64,000 nt of DNA. Source: Bacteriovoracaceae bacterium (GTDB taxonomy: Bacteria; Bdellovibrionota; Bacteriovoracia; Bacteriovoracales; Bacteriovoracaceae). The notes below the pieces were generated by a model. That model did no database searches, had not been told where the DNA came from, and worked only from the letters and a program-made list of their open reading frames with translations. The translations under genes and the position numbers were made by a program. The stretch spans positions 248,001 to 312,000 of the forward strand of contig JANJTC010000005.1 in NCBI GenBank assembly GCA_024711325.1, written 5' to 3'. Shown piece after piece: positions 43,729-53,169 of the stretch; the first letter of the stretch is position 1, and each line of letters begins with the position of its first letter.

Positions 43729-44658
43729 CTAAGATTCTATGAGTCGGTTAACAATGCGGTCAAAATTATTAACCAGCTTTGAATTCGGGTACTCAATGAG
43801 TAATGGCTTACGTTTACGAACGCTTTGCCATACTGATTGATCGTAATCAAGATAACCCGGAAAGGTCATTTCAATACCAAAATATTTTCGGCAAATACTC
43901 TGAATGGAATATCCAATATCTATATCTGCTTGAGAACGAACTTGGTTGATAATGAGGTTTGGTCTAAAAAGGGCCATCTCATTTTTTACTCGTAACCCTA
44001 CCTCTGGATTTATTTCAGTTATTCTTTTTATTAAGTCTGAGGGAGAAGTAGTTCCCCCATTAGTTAATTTCGCGTTCATGGCCTCATTGATGAAAGGCTC
44101 AAGTTCGGCAACACCTTCCACCATTTTTAAACGACGGTAGAAAACGGATTTAATAAAACGATAAGTGTTTTCAATGGAAGTCGGTTCTGGCAGTACAACT
44201 AAAACTCCCTTATCAGCTGTGATAAAAAAATCGATAGTGTTAAAGGCCGTGCCTGCCCCGAGGTCAAAAAGAATGTAATCAGCATCCAGCTCATGCAGTT
44301 TTCGGATGATTTGATTTTTGTGCATGTGCTTTAAGTTCGCCATGCCAAGTTCATCCTGAGCGCCACTGATAATTTTTAAGTTTTGAATAGGGGTATCGAC
44401 CAGTAGATCTTCAAAATTGGTTACTTTTTTTGAAACGTAATCAGACAAAGTCGTTTGAGGGATAGGTAAACCCAGACAGGTATGAAGATTGGCCCCACCC
44501 AAATCGAGATCGACTGCTACAACCTTGTTGCCCATAAGCGCCAGGCAAATCGCCACGTTGGCCGAGACTAAACTCTTACCCACGCCACCCTTACCACCAC
44601 CAATGGCCCAAATCTTTTTCATGTTTTGGAGCGGAATGTCCGCAAACTCCGTATTCAT
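43729..44658 (-). CDS. MinD/FlhG-like P-loop ATPase
   Basis: 309 residues. The deviant Walker A KGGVGKS is at 23-29, followed by VVAVDLDLGGANLHTCLGL and ILFDLGAGTAFNTID. The layout fits the MinD/FlhG/ParA group that positions cell structures; a C-terminal amphipathic helix is not obvious. The family includes FlhG, which limits flagellar number. With the J/HTH protein next door it may form a localisation module. Confidence 0.87.
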   Translation of the reverse strand: MNTEFADIPLQNMKKIWAIGGGKGGVGKSLVSANVAICLALMGNKVVAVDLDLGGANLHTCLGLPIPQTTLSDYVSKKVTNFEDLLVDTPIQNLKIISGAQDELGMANLKHMHKNQIIRKLHELDADYILFDLGAGTAFNTIDFFITADKGVLVVLPEPTSIENTYRFIKSVFYRRLKMVEGVAELEPFINEAMNAKLTNGGTTSPSDLIKRITEINPEVGLRVKNEMALFRPNLIINQVRSQADIDIGYSIQSICRKYFGIEMTFPGYLDYDQSVWQSVRKRKPLLIEYPNSKLVNNFDRIVNRLIES

Positions 44659-44819
44659 ATGCTCAAATTATATGAAGCTAGATCAGGGTTTGGAAAGGTA
44701 TATTCATTAATGATTTCTTAGAGATATGCGGATTTATCATCCTTTTTCGGCCAGAGCTAGACGAGATAAGCCGAATCCATTAAATTGGAGCCTTAGTTTA
44801 CATTTGTTAAGGAGCAGGA

Positions 44820-45497
44820 ATGGCTGCAGCCCAGGGCCAAAAATACGATTCTTCTTTTGAGACTGTCCTTCATAAACGGTCAGATCTTCATATACTTAGG
44901 AAACTTTGGCATATTTCGACTGGTTCATTAGGTCTCTTTCTGTTTATCAACTCAGAAATGTCCCAGACCGTTTGGGCTTCTATAATTATGGGAATCGCCG
45001 TTGCAGGATTTTCTGCAGACTTTATTCGAAATAGAATCCCGGCCTTTAATTCCCTGGTGATTAAATTGATGGGACCTTTAATGCGTCGCTCAGAGAGAGA
45101 GGGTGTCAGTGGACTGCCGTTTTATGCTCTAGGAGTTTCTTTATCTTTATTTTTCTATTCTCGGGACATTGCCATCGTTTCTAGTATGTTTCTTGTTTTC
45201 TCTGATCCATTGTCTTCTTTTTTTGGCGTGCTTTATGGAAAAGATAAAATTCTACCTAATAAATCATTGCAAGGGGCAGTAGCGGGATTCTTTACTTGCT
45301 ACTTGATCACACTTTTTTATGCAATGAACTCATCTACTCTGGGAACTCATATACTGGTTTTTTCAATTATTGCTGGAGTCATTGGGGCCGCTTCTGAATT
45401 AATTTCGGCCTTCAATATTGATGATAATCTCACCATACCCGTTTTATCCGGGTTGGGATTAACTCTTCTCAATCATTACATTGTAGTCTTTCCTTAA
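44820..45497 (+). CDS. CTP-dependent lipid kinase-like membrane protein (dolichol kinase/SEC59 family)
   Basis: 225 residues with about six membrane helices. HILRKLWHISTGSLGL and FSDPLSSFFGVLYGK with KSLQGAVAGF match the conserved pattern of the dolichol/phytol kinase and phosphatidate cytidylyltransferase-like family. It may phosphorylate a polyprenol or similar alcohol. Start set by AAGGAG. It is a single-gene unit ending at a shared terminator. Confidence 0.8.
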   Translation: MAAAQGQKYDSSFETVLHKRSDLHILRKLWHISTGSLGLFLFINSEMSQTVWASIIMGIAVAGFSADFIRNRIPAFNSLVIKLMGPLMRRSEREGVSGLPFYALGVSLSLFFYSRDIAIVSSMFLVFSDPLSSFFGVLYGKDKILPNKSLQGAVAGFFTCYLITLFYAMNSSTLGTHILVFSIIAGVIGAASELISAFNIDDNLTIPVLSGLGLTLLNHYIVVFP

Positions 45498-45501
45498 TAC
45501 A

Positions 45502-45534
45502 AAAAAAAGGCCAGCTTGAAGCTGGCCTTTTTTT
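45502..45534. terminator. Bidirectional intrinsic terminator
   Basis: AAAAAAAGGCCAGC-TTGAA-GCTGGCCTTTTTTT lies between the lipid-kinase-like gene (plus) and leuS (minus) and can serve both. Confidence 0.94.
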
Positions 45535-47938
45535 ATTCTTTCACAACAAAGTTACAAATTTTTCCGGGTACATAAATTTCTTTGACGATAGTTCCTGCAA
45601 GGTACTTGGCAATCTTTTCATCGGCCTTAACGATGGCCATCAGATCTTCTTTGGAGATATCTGCTGCCACTTCAAAGGTGCCACGAGTCTTACCATTGAT
45701 TTGAACCGCCATGGTAATGAGATCATCCTTAGCTAATTCCGGATTAAACTCCGGCCACTTTTCGAATACCAGAGTTTTCTCATGACCTAAAAAAGACCAA
45801 AGTTCTTCCGCTAAATGAGGAGCGTAAGGAGAAAGTGTCAGCGCAAACTTTTCGGCCGTCAGATGTGATATTTTTCCTGTTTTGTAGATGTGGTTTACAA
45901 AAATCATCATCTGGGAAATACCTGTGTTGAAGCGCATATTATCAATGTCTTCAGTCACTTTCTTAATCATCTTATGAAGTTCTTTCAGGTTTGAGGTATC
46001 TTCTTTAGCGTCTTCAATGTAATTGGCCTTGTCCAAAAAGAAGCGATTAACCCGGTTAAGAAAGTTATATACGCCTTTCACACCATTCATTGACCAAGGC
46101 TTAGTTTTCTCAAGCGGGCCCATGAACATTTCGTATAAACGCAGAGTATCGGCACCGTATTCTTTCACAACTAGATCAGGATTAATGACGTTTCCGCGAG
46201 ACTTACTCATCTTCTCGCCATCTTCACCCAGAATCATTCCTTGGTTCACAAGTTTGTGAAACGGCTCTTTAGTGGAAACCAGTCCCAGATCATAAAGAAC
46301 TTTGTGCCAAAAACGTGAATAAAGCAGGTGAAGGACCGCATGCTCAGCTCCACCAACATACAAATCTACTGGCATCCAGTAGTTTTCTATTTTTGAATTC
46401 CAAGGTTCTGTTTTGTTTTGAGGATCACAAAAACGCAGATAGTACCAACAAGATCCTGCCCATTGTGGCATGGTATTGGTTTCTCGCTTGGCCTTCTTAC
46501 CAGTTTTAGGATCAACCACGTTTAACCATTCATCAATGGTGGCCAGGGGAGATTCTCCCGTGCCGGAAGGTTCATATTTTTCAACCGCCGGCAACACTAC
46601 CGGTAGTTCATCAGCATCCAGACATCGTACAGTTCCATCTTCAAATTTAAGGATAGGGAAGGGCTCTCCCCAATAGCGTTGGCGTGAGAATAACCAATCC
46701 CGAAGTTTGTAGTTAATTTTTTTAGAACCAATCTTTTTCTCTTCCAACCAGCTGATCATTTTCTTAATGGCATCTGTCTTACCCAGTCCATTCAAAAAAT
46801 CAGAATTGACGTGCTCGCCATCTTCAGTGAAGGCAGCTTCCTCTACATTGCCACCTTTAACCACTTCAACAATTGGTAAATTGAATTTCAGCGCAAATTC
46901 ATGATCACGTTCATCATGGGCCGGAACTGACATGATAGCACCGGTTCCATAAGTGTTCAGAACGTAGTCAGCGATATACACCGGAATTTTTTGTTGAGTA
47001 GCAGGATTAATCGCATAAGCGCCAGTGAATGCACCTGACTTATCTTTGTTAAGCTCGGTTCTCTCTAGATCCGATTTCAGGGCAGTGACTTCACGGTATT
47101 TGGCAATTTCAGCTTTATGAGCTTCAGTGGTGATCACATCAACCAGTGCATGCTCAGGTGCCAATACCATATAAGTTGCACCAAACAAGGTATCCGGACG
47201 TGAAGTGAAAACTTGAATGGAGTCAGATTTACCTTCCACATTAAAACTTATCAAGGCGCCTTCAGATTTTCCAATCCAGACTCTTTGCATCTCTTTAACG
47301 GATTCAGGCCAGTCCAGAAGCTCGAGATCCTGCAAGAGACGTTCTGCATACTGAGTAATTTTCAGCATCCACTGCTTCATGGGTTTTCTGATGACCGGAT
47401 GACCTCCGACTTCAGATTTACCGTTGATGACTTCCTCATTGGCAAGAACCGTTTTAAGATTCGGGCACCAATTCACCATCATGTGAGACTCGTAGGCGAG
47501 ACCCTTATTATACAACTGAACAAAAATCCACTGAGTCCAACGGTAGTAATCAACATTGGAAGTTGCAACTTCTCGATCCCAGTCATAGGAGAAGCCCAAC
47601 ATTTTTAGCTGGCGCTTAAAGGTCTTGATATTATCCTGAGTGGTGATGTTGGGGTGAATGCCGGTTTTAACCGCATGGTTTTCTGCAGGTAAGCCGAAAG
47701 AATCCCATCCCATGGGATGAAGGACATTAAAGCCTTTCATTCTTTTATAGCGGGCCATGATATCCGTGGCCGTATAACCTTCCGGATGGCCTACGTGGAG
47801 ACCCGCACCTGATGGGTAGGGAAACATATCAAGCACGTAATATTTTGGTTTTGAAAAATCTTCGAGTGTTTTGAAAGTTTGGTGATCTTCCCAGTATTTT
47901 TGCCACTTGGGTTCGATCTCTGAAAAATTGTATTCCAT
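45533..47938 (-). CDS. leuS: Leucyl-tRNA synthetase
   Basis: 801 residues. HIGH-type [20 protein letters not shown] near 46-65, the CP1 editing domain with [20 protein letters not shown] and [15 protein letters not shown], and [13 protein letters not shown] near 580 are all intact. It charges tRNA-Leu and edits mischarged products. A strong hairpin covers the ribosome site (see separate feature). Confidence 0.98.
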   Translation of the reverse strand: MEYNFSEIEPKWQKYWEDHQTFKTLEDFSKPKYYVLDMFPYPSGAGLHVGHPEGYTATDIMARYKRMKGFNVLHPMGWDSFGLPAENHAVKTGIHPNITTQDNIKTFKRQLKMLGFSYDWDREVATSNVDYYRWTQWIFVQLYNKGLAYESHMMVNWCPNLKTVLANEEVINGKSEVGGHPVIRKPMKQWMLKITQYAERLLQDLELLDWPESVKEMQRVWIGKSEGALISFNVEGKSDSIQVFTSRPDTLFGATYMVLAPEHALVDVITTEAHKAEIAKYREVTALKSDLERTELNKDKSGAFTGAYAINPATQQKIPVYIADYVLNTYGTGAIMSVPAHDERDHEFALKFNLPIVEVVKGGNVEEAAFTEDGEHVNSDFLNGLGKTDAIKKMISWLEEKKIGSKKINYKLRDWLFSRQRYWGEPFPILKFEDGTVRCLDADELPVVLPAVEKYEPSGTGESPLATIDEWLNVVDPKTGKKAKRETNTMPQWAGSCWYYLRFCDPQNKTEPWNSKIENYWMPVDLYVGGAEHAVLHLLYSRFWHKVLYDLGLVSTKEPFHKLVNQGMILGEDGEKMSKSRGNVINPDLVVKEYGADTLRLYEMFMGPLEKTKPWSMNGVKGVYNFLNRVNRFFLDKANYIEDAKEDTSNLKELHKMIKKVTEDIDNMRFNTGISQMMIFVNHIYKTGKISHLTAEKFALTLSPYAPHLAEELWSFLGHEKTLVFEKWPEFNPELAKDDLITMAVQINGKTRGTFEVAADISKEDLMAIVKADEKIAKYLAGTIVKEIYVPGKICNFVVKE

Positions 47939-47975
47939 AAGCTGTTTTCCTTCACTTGGAGTGAGTTAACAGCTT
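47939..47975 (-). promoter_or_regulatory. Hairpin enclosing the leuS ribosome site
   Basis: On the minus strand AAGCTGTT (47975-47968) pairs with AACAGCTT (47946-47939), and an inner TCACT/AGTGA stem forms. The AGGAA ribosome site lies in the internal loop and the outer stem abuts the ATG. This would hinder initiation when folded. Confidence 0.55.
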
Positions 47976-48018
47976 AATGGAATTTGTTCTTCTTTTAAAG
48001 AGGTTCGAGGTGCGTTAA

Positions 48019-49947
48019 TTAATATCCGTTACCCATACCGCCGACAGTTCCACCGAACCCCCCACCTATCATGCCCGGAAGAGGTGTCGAATAGCCAGAT
48101 GAGTAGGGCATAAACGTTCCTTCCATGACTTGGTTAAGTCCAATCGAAAACATCGGTTGTTCAGCTTTGCCGGTGAATTCATGCCAGCTAAAGGGATTTT
48201 GGAAATGGACTAAGTGATTCGTAGAGACCTGTGATAACCATTGCATCGCCTTCCTTTGTTTTTGTGGAAGACCTGGCAAGGCCATCAGGGCATTCATCTG
48301 ATGAATGTTATCCAGCGTCTCTTTGCGGGACTTCCTGTTCAGGTTTTCAAAAGTTGGAGACCAGACGAGTTTTTCCTTATTGGCAATTCTCTTTTTAACT
48401 TCAATTAATGGGGCCGTATATGCTTCATGATATGTTTTCGTAGCTTCAAGTATACGTTTCTTTTCAGTAAGAGCTTCGCTGAAATGGTTTTTCTCGATTT
48501 CATAGTTTTGTTTGGTGAAACTATAACCTGTAATAATAGGCATTAGTTTTTGCAGCTTATCTATCTCTTCAGGAGTAGGTTGGAAATTATAGTTAAACAA
48601 GCCATCCTCAGTAAAAAATCTGGCAACAGAGGCGAATTCAGGATCACTGAGAAGTTTATCTTTTTCGGCCGCAAGTTTATCCAGTTTCTCTTTTTCCTGA
48701 GCAAGGTAGCCCTCGGGATCTTTTTCCATCAGTTGAACTTTGTCAGAGAGAGTCTTGATAATCTGGTCTTGTTGTTTTTGATAGTCTTCCATGCCTTTTT
48801 CAATGGCAGCTAAGTCCAGTTCCGAAATAATTGATTCAGCCTTTTGAAGGTCATCCTTGTAATATGAGGCAAAGCTCTCTTTGACTCCTTCATAAAAAAG
48901 AAGGTTGAAAACATTGTTGGTATTGACTCCATTCTCAGGACCAATAATGGCATTACAGTGTTCCAGTCTACGGGACTGTATATATAACTGCCTGATCTCG
49001 CCGGTAGCTGTGTTGCTAGGTGGATCCATCTCTCCTGATTCATACTTGGCCATGGCCTTAACAATGGCTTCCATTTCAGGCTTTTTCTTCTCACATTCTT
49101 TCATGTCAAAAGGTCTGAACTTTTTAGAACCGCCATCGGCACCATAATAGAATTCATTGTTTTCATCACAGTCCAGGTACATTGCCGCATGCAATTGATT
49201 TAAGCTTTTGATATTGGACTTGGTATAAGACAGGAGCTTTTTTTCATCAGCGTTTTTTAGAAGATCTTTTTCTTTTAACAAAATATCGGAAAGATACTCA
49301 TGGCCTTGAGGACGATCGGCCAGCGGAGCGGACCCATCGTAACCGGCAATGAGACGAGCCTTAGGGAAGATTTTTTTCCAGGCGTAAATTTCATTCTGCA
49401 CACCGGTATAACATCCCAGCAAAAGTACTGAGGAAACTTCATTGATGTCCTGATATTCACCGATCATTTCCGCCAATTGAAATCGGTCAAAGCCACCTTT
49501 ATTTCCGCCAAAAGAGCCTCCACCATCATGACCTGAGATAGTGAAGTTTTGAAGTTTACCTTTCTTTTCTTTAATTTGAGAAAGTGCTTCTTTTATTCCT
49601 TCCTCAATACTTGGTTGTGCCATTTTGAACTTTTCTAGCTTGTCAACAGATGCATAATAATCCTGCTCTAGCGAACTACAATCTTTTCCCGCTTTTGAAC
49701 AGCGATTAAACTTTTTTTGGTTTTCATTTATGGCACTGGTGTACTTTGAATATTCTTGATAGTTTTTTGGAACAATGACCAGCTTTTCTCCTCTTTCACA
49801 GGCCGCTTTCTCAGAGGTTTTGATTTCCAACTCGGAATTATTGGTATCAACAAAAAGCATAACCTTGCTATCATCAATTTTTTTATTACAGCTGGCCTCA
49901 ACTACAAATGGAAGTGAAAGGGCAAGGCAATAGATTATATGCTTCAT
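48019..49947 (-). CDS. Secreted protein with caspase-like (clan CD) His/Cys dyad
   Basis: 642 residues with a signal peptide (MKHIIYCLALSLPFVVEA). LQNFTISGHDGGGSFGG (His140) and SSVLLLGCYTGVQNEIYAW (Cys179) reproduce the strand-end His and Cys of clan CD peptidases such as caspases, clostripain and CHAT proteins. Residues 370-460 are coiled coil and helical; the last 30 residues are Gly/Pro/Ser/Tyr-rich. The first 130 residues precede the catalytic fold, unusual for the clan. It lies two bases after the small secreted gene at 49950. The peptidase call is by motif only. Confidence 0.65.
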   Translation of the reverse strand: MKHIIYCLALSLPFVVEASCNKKIDDSKVMLFVDTNNSELEIKTSEKAACERGEKLVIVPKNYQEYSKYTSAINENQKKFNRCSKAGKDCSSLEQDYYASVDKLEKFKMAQPSIEEGIKEALSQIKEKKGKLQNFTISGHDGGGSFGGNKGGFDRFQLAEMIGEYQDINEVSSVLLLGCYTGVQNEIYAWKKIFPKARLIAGYDGSAPLADRPQGHEYLSDILLKEKDLLKNADEKKLLSYTKSNIKSLNQLHAAMYLDCDENNEFYYGADGGSKKFRPFDMKECEKKKPEMEAIVKAMAKYESGEMDPPSNTATGEIRQLYIQSRRLEHCNAIIGPENGVNTNNVFNLLFYEGVKESFASYYKDDLQKAESIISELDLAAIEKGMEDYQKQQDQIIKTLSDKVQLMEKDPEGYLAQEKEKLDKLAAEKDKLLSDPEFASVARFFTEDGLFNYNFQPTPEEIDKLQKLMPIITGYSFTKQNYEIEKNHFSEALTEKKRILEATKTYHEAYTAPLIEVKKRIANKEKLVWSPTFENLNRKSRKETLDNIHQMNALMALPGLPQKQRKAMQWLSQVSTNHLVHFQNPFSWHEFTGKAEQPMFSIGLNQVMEGTFMPYSSGYSTPLPGMIGGGFGGTVGGMGNGY

Positions 49948-49949
49948 GG

Positions 49950-50279
49950 TTATCTCTGCTCTTTTAGGTATTTAAGATCTTTGGTTTTTAACTCAGGATA
50001 TTTTTTCTTTAATTGAGAAAGAGTTTTTGCTTTCAAGTCCATGAAAAAGATGTCTTTTTTAAGTTCATCCCAGTTTTTTATTTCAGGTATGCCTGCCAAA
50101 GCCTCTTCTCTTATATCTCGATCAGGAAGAGAGCTGACATGGGTACTGCCTCTACGCACATTAAAATTCCGCTCAAGTTCTTTTCCATCAATGTCCTCAT
50201 CGAGTATGAGGACTTCCGCTTTCTGGGCCCACGCTTGTTGGAAGGAACATAATAGGAAAAGAGAAAGGAGGAGTTTCAT
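49950..50279 (-). CDS. Small secreted protein, operon partner of the caspase-like protein
   Basis: 109 residues with a signal peptide (MKLLLSLFLLCSFQQAWA). The mature part is charged (DEDIDGKELERNFNV, RDIREEALAGIPEIKNW), helical and has no cysteine. It is directly upstream of the caspase-like gene and behind a sigma-28-like promoter. It could be an inhibitor, chaperone or substrate; that is inference from gene order. Confidence 0.7.
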   Translation of the reverse strand: MKLLLSLFLLCSFQQAWAQKAEVLILDEDIDGKELERNFNVRRGSTHVSSLPDRDIREEALAGIPEIKNWDELKKDIFFMDLKAKTLSQLKKKYPELKTKDLKYLKEQR

Positions 50280-50311
50280 GAAGCTTCCTTTAAAAAAGTA
50301 TTCAAAGGATA

Positions 50312-50338
50312 TTATCGGTAAAAATCAGATTGGGATTA
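50312..50338 (-). promoter_or_regulatory. Candidate sigma-28 (FliA)-type promoter
   Basis: On the minus strand TAAT (50338-50335), 15 bases, then ACCGATAA (50319-50312). The consensus is TAAA-N15-GCCGATAA: seven of eight bases in the -10 and three of four in the -35 agree. It points at the caspase-like operon 33 bases downstream. Confidence 0.5.
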
Positions 50339-50365
50339 GAAGGTGAGTGCTATTGTCGGGTAAGT

Positions 50366-50406
50366 AAAAAAAAGGGACCTCACGCATCCGGCGCTAGTCC
50401 CTTTTT
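50366..50406 (-). terminator. Intrinsic terminator after the 50427 gene
   Basis: AAAAAGGGAC (50369-50378) pairs with GTCCCTTTTT (50397-50406) around an 18-base loop. On the minus strand it ends in a run of T residues, 20 bases past the stop of the gene at 50427. Confidence 0.8.
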
Positions 50407-50426
50407 ACAGGGGGGTATTACCACTA

Positions 50427-50816
50427 TCAGACAGAATGACAATTGAGGGGGTATGTCATCTCATGCCCTTTAGGGGACGTAATTGAAAGGTAGTCATTAA
50501 CATCTGAGAATGCATTGGCATTCTGAACATTAATTCGATGTTTATTGCCATCGATGTAAAGCGTTTTAGAAAAACCCAGATGTTTTTTATGAGTTCTGAC
50601 TGATTCAGCATCAATTGAAGAGATGGAACGGCTGACGCCCATTTCATCTTCTTTCTGGAAAGAAATTCTTTCGTTCTCGATAGTGAAAGTTTTTTCACCA
50701 AAAGCGGTGGAGCAAATGATTGCTCCGGTAGAAGCATGCGAACTAAAGGCGTGAATCATTAAAATAAGGCCAAAAAATCCGAGAACGGTTGAAAGTGATA
50801 GTGTTTTTGTTTTCAT
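50427..50816 (-). CDS. Small secreted protein, unknown function
   Basis: 129 residues with a signal peptide ending near HAFSSHAS. Two cysteines (IICSTAFGEKTF and the C-terminal LNCHSV) probably form a disulfide. The rest is beta-rich. Single-gene unit with its own terminator, divergent from the LysR-type gene, which might regulate it. No family recognised. Confidence 0.72.
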   Translation of the reverse strand: MKTKTLSLSTVLGFFGLILMIHAFSSHASTGAIICSTAFGEKTFTIENERISFQKEDEMGVSRSISSIDAESVRTHKKHLGFSKTLYIDGNKHRINVQNANAFSDVNDYLSITSPKGHEMTYPLNCHSV

Positions 50817-51003
50817 GTTTTCCCCCTGTTATTATAAAAAATGACTTCATCCTGCAGTCATCCCTCGTGGCTTTCTTAATACAAGCGGGATGCCAAAAGG
50901 AGGCTTTTGAATTCAGGGGGTTAGGTGTGAAGGAAGCCCCTCCTTCCTAGACAACTGTCTATTCTCTAGTCACTTTTCAATTCCAATTATATTCTGATGA
51001 TCT

Positions 51004-51882
51004 ATGGTTCCTTTAAATTACAACCAGCTTTACTACTTCTATAAGATTGCCGAACTAGGCTCAATTGCCTTGGCGTCTAAGAATGTTCTGATTAGTTCCC
51101 CCGCGCTCTCTATGCAGCTCAAAGAGCTGGAGGAGGGACTTGGAACTCCCTTGTTTGCTAGAGTGGGAAAAAAATTAGTTCTAACGGAAGCCGGGACTAT
51201 CGTTTACGAGTATGCCAGGGATATTTTTAAACTTGGTTTTGAACTTAAAGACACCTTGGCCGATCGAAGTCATGGAAAAGAGCGGGCCCGAATTGAAATT
51301 GGCTGCCAGGACTCCATATCTAAGAATGTGGCGGATCAATTGCTTACTTTTTTAATTGAAAAGAAGGCCTGTAAAGTCATTTTGAGAGAAGGAAATCGAG
51401 AAGAACTGCTCCGGATGCAAAACGAATTCAAGTTGGATTTGATTTTAACTAATTCTGTTCCCCAGGTGAAGGATTCCTCTATCTTTGAAACAAAACTACT
51501 GTGTCGGGAAGAACTTATTATTGTCGGTCATCCTAAATTCAAGGGTCTTAAAACGTTAAAAGAAGCACCTTTTATTCTTCCAACATATGATTCTTCATCC
51601 AGACAAAAACTGGATCTATATTTCAAGGAGAACAATGTCATGATTGACGTGATCGCTGAGGTTGAGGATAAAGCAACTGAGATTGATCTGGCATTGAATG
51701 GGAATGGCTTGATTGCAGTCATGAAAAGTAATGTAATTAAGTTTCTCAAGGATAAGACACTTATAGAAATTGCCACCTTAAACCAGCTACAGGAAGAAGT
51801 CTGGATGATTGTGGGGAAACGAAAACTCCTAAATCCACTTGCTTTATTTGCTATGAAGAATTTTACTCTCTCTCATAAGTAA
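51004..51882 (+). CDS. LysR-family transcriptional regulator, NhaR-like
   Basis: 292 residues. N-terminal winged helix (LNYNQLYYFYKIAELGSIAL, then SSPALSMQLKELEEGLGTPL and LTEAGTIVYEYA) resembles NhaR. A two-lobed effector domain follows (about 95-290). The ribosome site is weak. It is divergent from the 50427 secreted protein gene, with 187 bases between them that presumably hold the LysR operator. Ligand unknown. Confidence 0.9.
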   Translation: MVPLNYNQLYYFYKIAELGSIALASKNVLISSPALSMQLKELEEGLGTPLFARVGKKLVLTEAGTIVYEYARDIFKLGFELKDTLADRSHGKERARIEIGCQDSISKNVADQLLTFLIEKKACKVILREGNREELLRMQNEFKLDLILTNSVPQVKDSSIFETKLLCREELIIVGHPKFKGLKTLKEAPFILPTYDSSSRQKLDLYFKENNVMIDVIAEVEDKATEIDLALNGNGLIAVMKSNVIKFLKDKTLIEIATLNQLQEEVWMIVGKRKLLNPLALFAMKNFTLSHK

Positions 51883-51974
51883 GCCTTACTTAAGTCACCC
51901 TTCAATTTTACTGAATATATTAAAGAACTATATCTTTGTACTATTGATTCATGGCTAATAGAAAGGAGTTCACT

Positions 51975-52304
51975 ATGCAAGTCCAAGTTCATTATCAAGG
52001 ATTAGACAATTCTCCGTGGATGGATCAATTCATTAACAGTCGATTGTCTAAACTTAATCGGTATCTTAACAACGCGGCAGCTGTCCAAATTCATTTAAAG
52101 TTGGAAAATAAGCATTACATAACTAGTCTTGCCATCCATAACATGAATCAGGATTATGCATTTACAGGTGAAGGCCAGAATTTATATGAATCTTTTTCAC
52201 TGGCCATGGAGAAAGCTGGCCGCTCCTTAGGGGAGCATAAACGTAAAATTAAGGATAAAATCAATAAAAGGTACTTTTCACTTAAAACTTCTGAAGTCGC
52301 CTAA
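51975..52304 (+). CDS. hpf: Ribosome hibernation promoting factor, short form
   Basis: 109 residues from ATG 51975, fixed by AAAGGAG; the frame is open 8 codons further upstream. The sequence QVQVHYQGLDNSPWMDQFIN, SRLSKLNRYLNNAAAVQIHL and LYESFSLAMEKAGRSLGEHK shows the beta-alpha-beta HPF/RaiA fold with a basic tail. It binds the decoding site of 30S subunits in stationary phase. The long-form C-terminal domain is absent. Confidence 0.9.
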   Translation: MQVQVHYQGLDNSPWMDQFINSRLSKLNRYLNNAAAVQIHLKLENKHYITSLAIHNMNQDYAFTGEGQNLYESFSLAMEKAGRSLGEHKRKIKDKINKRYFSLKTSEVA

Positions 52305-52315
52305 TCTTCCTTACG

Positions 52316-52345
52316 GTTGCTCCTTGTAAAAGGAGCAACTATTTA
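52316..52345 (+). terminator. Terminator after hpf
   Basis: GTTGCTCCTT-GTAA-AAGGAGCAAC, a ten-pair stem, is followed by TATTTA. The stem end touches the convergent gene. Confidence 0.75.
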
Positions 52346-53073
52346 TAGTTTTCAATTAAATTATTTACCGCTTTCAATTCGGAAGTAAAATTTTCTTCCA
52401 TTTGTCTTAAGTCACCAACGGGCTTTTTAATCGCCCATAGGTTATAGGTTATAACCAGGGTTTTATTTTCTTTTAAGGGAATGTAGGAGGAAGCTGAAAC
52501 AGCACCTTCCGCAAACTTTGAAAAATGAGTTTTTTCAGTAAACTTAATGGTCGTTGCACCTTGAGAAATAATGTCGAGTTTCTTGGCTGCTGAAACGGCC
52601 CGAATTACTTTTGAATTGGGCAAGGTACTTACATCATCTGCATCAAAAAAAGATTGCATCTTATAAGTGACTTTATCTTCTCCCGGAATAGAAACGAAAA
52701 AAGTGTCTTGCCCGCTCTTTCTAACTTTTTGTTCGCCCATGATGAAAGTTACAAATTTCTCATCAGTCACTTGCTTATCATCGAAAAAGCCTACAGGTCG
52801 GTTCACTACCGATACAGACTTATTAACAATCATCATGACATTACTTTCTTGTATTAAAGAGAGGGAATCCAGATCAAATAATTCAGGATACTTCACCACG
52901 AGTTTGCGCGGAGATAGAACTTTAAAGAAGTAATGAATCTCACCTTTCATGAGATCCTCACTTTTAACCGGAAAATTTATTTCTTTTTGCTCAACAACCT
53001 TGGCATACAGAGGGATAGAGATGATAAGATTGAGCCCCAGAACGAATAAAAATTTTGAAACTGTATGAATCAT
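52339..53073 (-). CDS. Secreted protein, unknown function
   Basis: 244 residues from ATG 53073, chosen because it gives a good signal peptide (MIHTVSKFLFVLGLNLIISI, then PLYA). The frame continues 17 codons further upstream. The mature part is beta-rich with many K/V/F residues and no cysteine. No motif recognised. It is divergent from the deformylase gene. Confidence 0.72.
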   Translation of the reverse strand: MIHTVSKFLFVLGLNLIISIPLYAKVVEQKEINFPVKSEDLMKGEIHYFFKVLSPRKLVVKYPELFDLDSLSLIQESNVMMIVNKSVSVVNRPVGFFDDKQVTDEKFVTFIMGEQKVRKSGQDTFFVSIPGEDKVTYKMQSFFDADDVSTLPNSKVIRAVSAAKKLDIISQGATTIKFTEKTHFSKFAEGAVSASSYIPLKENKTLVITYNLWAIKKPVGDLRQMEENFTSELKAVNNLIENYK

Positions 53074-53169
53074 ATTAATATACCTTTGTTCGATCATACT
53101 TATCGGATATTGACAGGTGAACATGAGTAAAAAGCTAAGTTTTAAGCAAAATTTGCCTAAGGTGCACTT

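Noticed and set aside
47995-48018. GGTTCGA sequence suggesting a tRNA T-arm
   Set aside because: No acceptor, D-arm or anticodon stem can be drawn around it.
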